From Atkinsonella hypoxylon (taxonomy: Eukaryota; Ascomycota; Sordariomycetes; Hypocreales; Clavicipitaceae), in the NCBI GenBank assembly GCA_000729835.1, contig JFHB01000104.1, forward strand, positions 1 through 64,000: a stretch of 64,000 nucleotides of DNA. Direction: 5' to 3'. Made by a program: the position numbers and the translations under genes. Below are positions 60,682-64,000 of this stretch, piece after piece. The notes beneath the pieces were generated by a model. That model did no database searches. It had not been told where the DNA came from and saw nothing but the letters and a program-made list of their open reading frames with translations. The number at the start of each line of letters is the position of its first letter. The stretch's first letter is position 1.

Positions 60682-61532
60682 AGAGCTGCATGGTCACGGA
60701 AGAAGGATTGGAGACCCGGCGTCAAGTACCTAGCTATTCCTCACGCTTGGCTCTTTTTTCACTTTTCCTTGAGCAGTCTTTTATGACAATGGCCTATTGT
60801 AGGCACGAGTATTTTATGCATAGATAGATGTATATATGTCAATTGTTATTCTTTTCCCTTACTCATCTTTCCTCGCGCTCACCATTGATATGCTTGCGGG
60901 TTGTAGCTTACGAAGTAGGGCGCTGCAACTATATGCTTTCCCAAGCCTCCATTTCTTCCTCTTAAATGAGAGAGCATAGGCATGATACCATGATACTGGA
61001 CGATGGCAAGGGCGAAGGGCGAGAGGCGAGAGGCGAGAGGCGACCAGGCACAAGGGTACTTTTTACGAATGCGCCATGTCTCGCGGCAGCTCAAGTTGGC
61101 CACTGATGAGATACAGATGCTGCTTACAAACAGATACCTCGTACACGTAGATACTGTTTATATATAAGTAGTATCTACGTATACGCTGCATCTATATGCA
61201 AGCAGCGGCTAGCCAAGAGAGCTGTAGAGAGATACAAGCCCCACTTTAAACAGCTGCAATAATCCGGCCCAGTGGGTCCAGGCTAGAAGCTGTTGAGGGG
61301 GGCACAAGATGGACCACTAACTAAAAGATACATTCTTTTTCATGTTATATTTCCCTAATTAAAAGTCACTTCCAGCTCCACACTACAGAATAGTTATAAC
61401 CTATGCATTTCCGAGCTAACCGTCAATAGTATAGGCTCCTTCCTCCCTGCAAGTCACCGATGCAACAAACATTAAAGAAAACTATGTTGTATTGCGTACA
61501 TTAGTTTTGTTTCAAATGTTCTTAATAATGAA
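60682..61532. other. Intergenic region with GCGAGAG array
   Basis: Contains a 7-bp gcgagag tandem array (about 61019-61043) and tacgtagata/tatctacgta inverted motifs near 61145-61182. No gene supported. Confidence 0.5.
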
Positions 61533-62162
61533 CTAGCGACACTCCCGCGGCCCGCCTCTATTTTTGGCCCCCCTGCGCACATAGCAAGCACCAGCCATTA
61601 TCCACGGCAGCGCATGTCTCTCCGCAATCCCGGCCGATCTAGCCGAGTCAAAATCAATGTCATGGATGCAATTGGTGTATCCCTTCCTCTTCATCTCGTG
61701 AAAATCGCGCTCATCAACCTCATATACACCGTCTTCTCGCCCGGCGACTAGATCCGACCGCACATTTATCGAGACGGACGTAGGAACACCTGCCGCGATC
61801 TAGTCCGGAGTGGTCTTCGGAAGCCCGGTCAGGTCCCGCTGACCCGGGGGCTTTTTGGAGTTCTATCAGAAATCAGAAAGGACCATAAGCCCAAGAATGC
61901 CGAGTTCAGGTTTCCGCATCGTGATTTGCGCCCACCAATGGGTGTCCGGCGCATAGAACGGGAAGAGCCGAATTAAGTGGTCGGAGAATGAGCTGTCTTT
62001 CCAATCTCCTGTCAAACCCCGTGTAGTAATCCAGCGTTCTTGAGCATTCTGTTGAGTATTGGTGATCAACTTGCTCGGTAGAGTTGTAGGCGTTACCGGT
62101 GTTGTTGCTGCTAAACGGGTTCTTTGATGGAAGCATTTCTGAGAAGGGTTTTTTAACTGCTG
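61533..62162 (-). CDS. Orphan gene candidate, 5' end unresolved
   Basis: On the minus strand one frame is open from 62162 to 61884. It continues at 61799-61533 after an 84-nt segment that starts GT, ends ACTAG, keeps frame and contains three in-frame stops, so it fits an intron. Joined, the junction reads LGLMIAAGVPTSVSINV. Coding-like parts are RWITTRGLTGDWKDSS, FYAPDTHWWAQITMR, and after the intron VYEVDERDFHEMKRKG and HDIDFDSARSAG. No ATG is found in the frame; an upstream exon in another frame (62220-62130, hydrophobic, with MLPSKNPF) is possible. No family recognised. Confidence 0.4.
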
Positions 62163-63075
62163 TTACGGCTAAAATCAACGACCCTATTGCGGAGGAAATC
62201 GAGAGATATGGCGTGAGATGAAGGAGTAGACAGTTTTCTAATCAAGCTAGGAAATTTCAAACACTGTTTTCGGGTTGAAATAGAAAGTTGAAGTTTCATA
62301 GCCAATCAAAGATTGCCGCGTAAAACAATAAAACAATGAGGACCAACCATTATGCCAAGTCAAGGTAGCATTTAACAACGCTGTAGTTAACTAATCATGG
62401 ATTGTGGAGACAAAATGGTAACTACAATGGTGCTGTACCAGAAGGCGATGGTAAGCCGGCGGCAGAATATCGGGTTAATAGCATGTAGGGTAGGCATCCC
62501 GTCCGGTCTATGGGCGGATGATTAGCTGGGTCGGTGATGACCACCGAATGCCCGCTGTTGATTTTTGCAGATTTTTACTGATGTAGTAGTGAGTTCCGTT
62601 ATAGGGATTGCGAGATGACTGAAACCTGCACAGGCATTCTATAGCTTAGCCTTCTTAGAGTACCATCATGTGATATGCCTATTTTAATAGCTTTGAAACT
62701 CGTGCAAGCCTGTTGATCGCGATGGGAAAGTGCATATGTGGCGTTCATCACGTGAGGTTCCCCACAGGAGGTCCATCATGACACAACCGCTTGGCATGAA
62801 AGCTGCCTTGTTCCGGCTTACGACTTATGCTTCAAGGCATCTCTTGATAATACCCGTTTTTTTTAAACTGGCCATCCTCCCATGTCATCCCATCCCAGAA
62901 CAACACGGGGTTGAGGTGTTTCATTCTTGTTCTTGTTTTCTTCGTCTCTTCCTTGGCTGACGTAGCGGCACTATATACCTTCCGGAGCTTTTCCTTCTGT
63001 CCGCTGGCAAATCTGCTTACTCCCTCCTCGTTGGCCTTTTCGCTGAACAATCGAACATACTCGACTCCCTCCCCG
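62163..63075. other. Intergenic region with 5S rRNA relic and ATG27 promoter
   Basis: No protein gene supported. The 5S-like relic is at 62481-62566. The last 300 bp form the ATG27 promoter and leader. Confidence 0.5.
62481..62566 (+). pseudogene. Degenerate, internally deleted 5S rRNA gene
   Basis: The 3' half (agctgggtcggtgatgacca, then ccgaatgcccgctgttg and a short T run) follows the order and spacing of the 3' end of hypocrealean 5S rRNA (loop A/E/helix IV region). The segment gcatcccgtccgg just before it matches the conserved atcccgtccg box. The roughly 30-40 nt between them in a real gene are missing, and the 5' stem is not recognisable. Fungi of this group carry dispersed 5S genes and many pseudogenes. 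The match is from memory of the consensus, not an alignment. Confidence 0.5.
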
Positions 63076-63981
63076 ATGCATCAGCATTCAGTATGGGCAG
63101 CCTTACTGCTGCTCATCCTGTCGCCATTGTCTAGCTTGGCTATGCTGCACTGCGAAAATATCATAATTGACGGCTACAAATTTAATCTGGACAAGTTGAG
63201 GGGGCCTCATTCTGTTGTGACGTCCAAGTACGACTCGGTGACGCATACATACCACAACACGACATATACTTTGGATATTTGCGGGCCGCTGAAGAAGAGC
63301 GGTAAGAGCAAGTCGAAGGAAGAATGTCCTAATGGCACAAGAGGTATGTTGACGCCTTCGAATGCGATCATGACGGACTAGCAGTACAAAGGAGGCTGGA
63401 GGCTGACCGGACAAAATTTGCGCATTTGATTTGTTAGTGTGCGCCATTCAACGACTGATCCAAGGCGATACGGATATTGTCGAAACGGTGACCGCAATTG
63501 CTGGGGCTTTGGAGAATGTGGGTGGTTCGCAGTTCGAGTATGAAGCGACAAGGCTGAACGGCAGTGACTCCAACAGCGACTCACAAAAGGAGGGATTGCG
63601 GTTAGTGCTCAAAGGTGGAAAGAAACCCCTGGATGGACCCGTCAGAGAACGTCGCGAACAAAAGGCCATCGTAGAATTTCTGTGCGACAAGAACGAGGGT
63701 ACCGAAGGCGAGTGGAAAGACTCGGAGGACAAGTACTCCAAGCTCCGCCGACGCGATGATGACGAGGACGACAAGGACAAGTCATTCCCAGAGTCCCAGC
63801 TGAAAGGGGAGAATGCGGCCTTGATCTGGGAAAGCTACGGACCCGAAAAGGATGCTGACGTGTTGCGGCTGACATGGCACACCAAGTATGCCTGCGAGAA
63901 GCGAGACGGAGGTGATGATCATGAGGACGATTCTGACAACGCAAGCACTCACTGGGGTTTCTTTACTTGGTTTGTCATAAT
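63076..63981 (+). CDS. ATG27: Autophagy-related protein Atg27, 3' end beyond the window
   Basis: Exons 63076-63343 and 63438-63981 (94-nt intron, GTATGT...TTAG; NGTR joined to VCAIQ). The second exon ends at a GTAAGT donor 19 bases before the window ends, so the last exon(s) are missing. 270 residues are visible. A signal peptide (HQHSVWAALLLLILSPLSSLAM) is followed by the lumenal MRH domain with Cys residues (LHCENIIIDG, LDICGPLKK, EECPNGTR, VEFLCDK, TKYACEK) and an acidic stretch. The membrane segment starts at THWGFFTWFVI. Atg27 is a type I membrane protein of Golgi, endosome and phagophore that traffics with Atg9 vesicles. Confidence 0.88.
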
Positions 63982-64000
63982 GTAAGTCACCATATGGAAG

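Overview
The window reads as nuclear chromosomal DNA of a filamentous ascomycete in the Sordariomycetes, most likely the order Hypocreales. The support is short spliceosomal introns (48-144 nt) with GT/AG ends and CTAAC/CTGAC-like branch points, fungal-only families (Zn2Cys6 factor, Dal5-type permease, Spt20, Atg27, a Pex22-like protein, a fungal CBP-like secreted protein), and a relic whose 3' part resembles a hypocrealean 5S rRNA gene. I cannot name the species. I rebuilt exon structures by hand from frame continuity and splice signals; exon coordinates are in each entry.

Layout. 0.1-1.0 kb: an NADP-dependent mannitol dehydrogenase/sorbose reductase type SDR, then tRNA-Asp(GUC). 4.6-18.4 kb: a dense housekeeping block with a conserved fungal coiled-coil protein, F-box protein Hrt3/Pof7/FBXO9, mitochondrial carrier Mtm1/SLC25A39, WD40 protein WDR89, an FRG1-like protein, a 2-oxoglutarate/Fe(II) oxygenase-like protein and a ZIP zinc transporter. 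19.4-25.3 kb: a Zn2Cys6 transcription factor, an MFS anion:cation symporter and a membrane protein resembling DUF2456, all on the plus strand. 26-28 kb: decayed DNA with the 3' end of a GH31 glycosidase gene and a 139-bp tandem duplication. 28.2-30.6 kb: a large F-box/LRR-like protein.

30.6-44.2 kb: about 13.7 kb in which the only firm gene is a C2H2 zinc-finger regulator at 36.5-37.7 kb. It sits between two 6-7 kb non-coding flanks rich in simple repeats and short palindromes. 44.2-54.7 kb: housekeeping genes again (eIF2B gamma, Pex22-like peroxin, SAGA subunit Spt20, an F-box-like protein). 54.7-63 kb: gene-poor, with a tiny lipid-modified protein (MGC start), a small cysteine-rich secreted protein, one or two orphan candidate genes and a 5S rRNA relic. 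The window ends inside ATG27.

The genes do not form one pathway. Plausible functional units are (i) the Zn2Cys6 factor with the adjacent permease, a possible regulator/transporter pair, and (ii) the isolated C2H2 regulator, whose large flanks resemble those of fungal developmental master genes. The rest are independent core functions: ubiquitin ligase adaptors, translation initiation, transcription co-activation, peroxisome biogenesis, autophagy, metal and glutathione/manganese transport. I found no CRISPR array, no intact transposon and no biosynthetic gene cluster.
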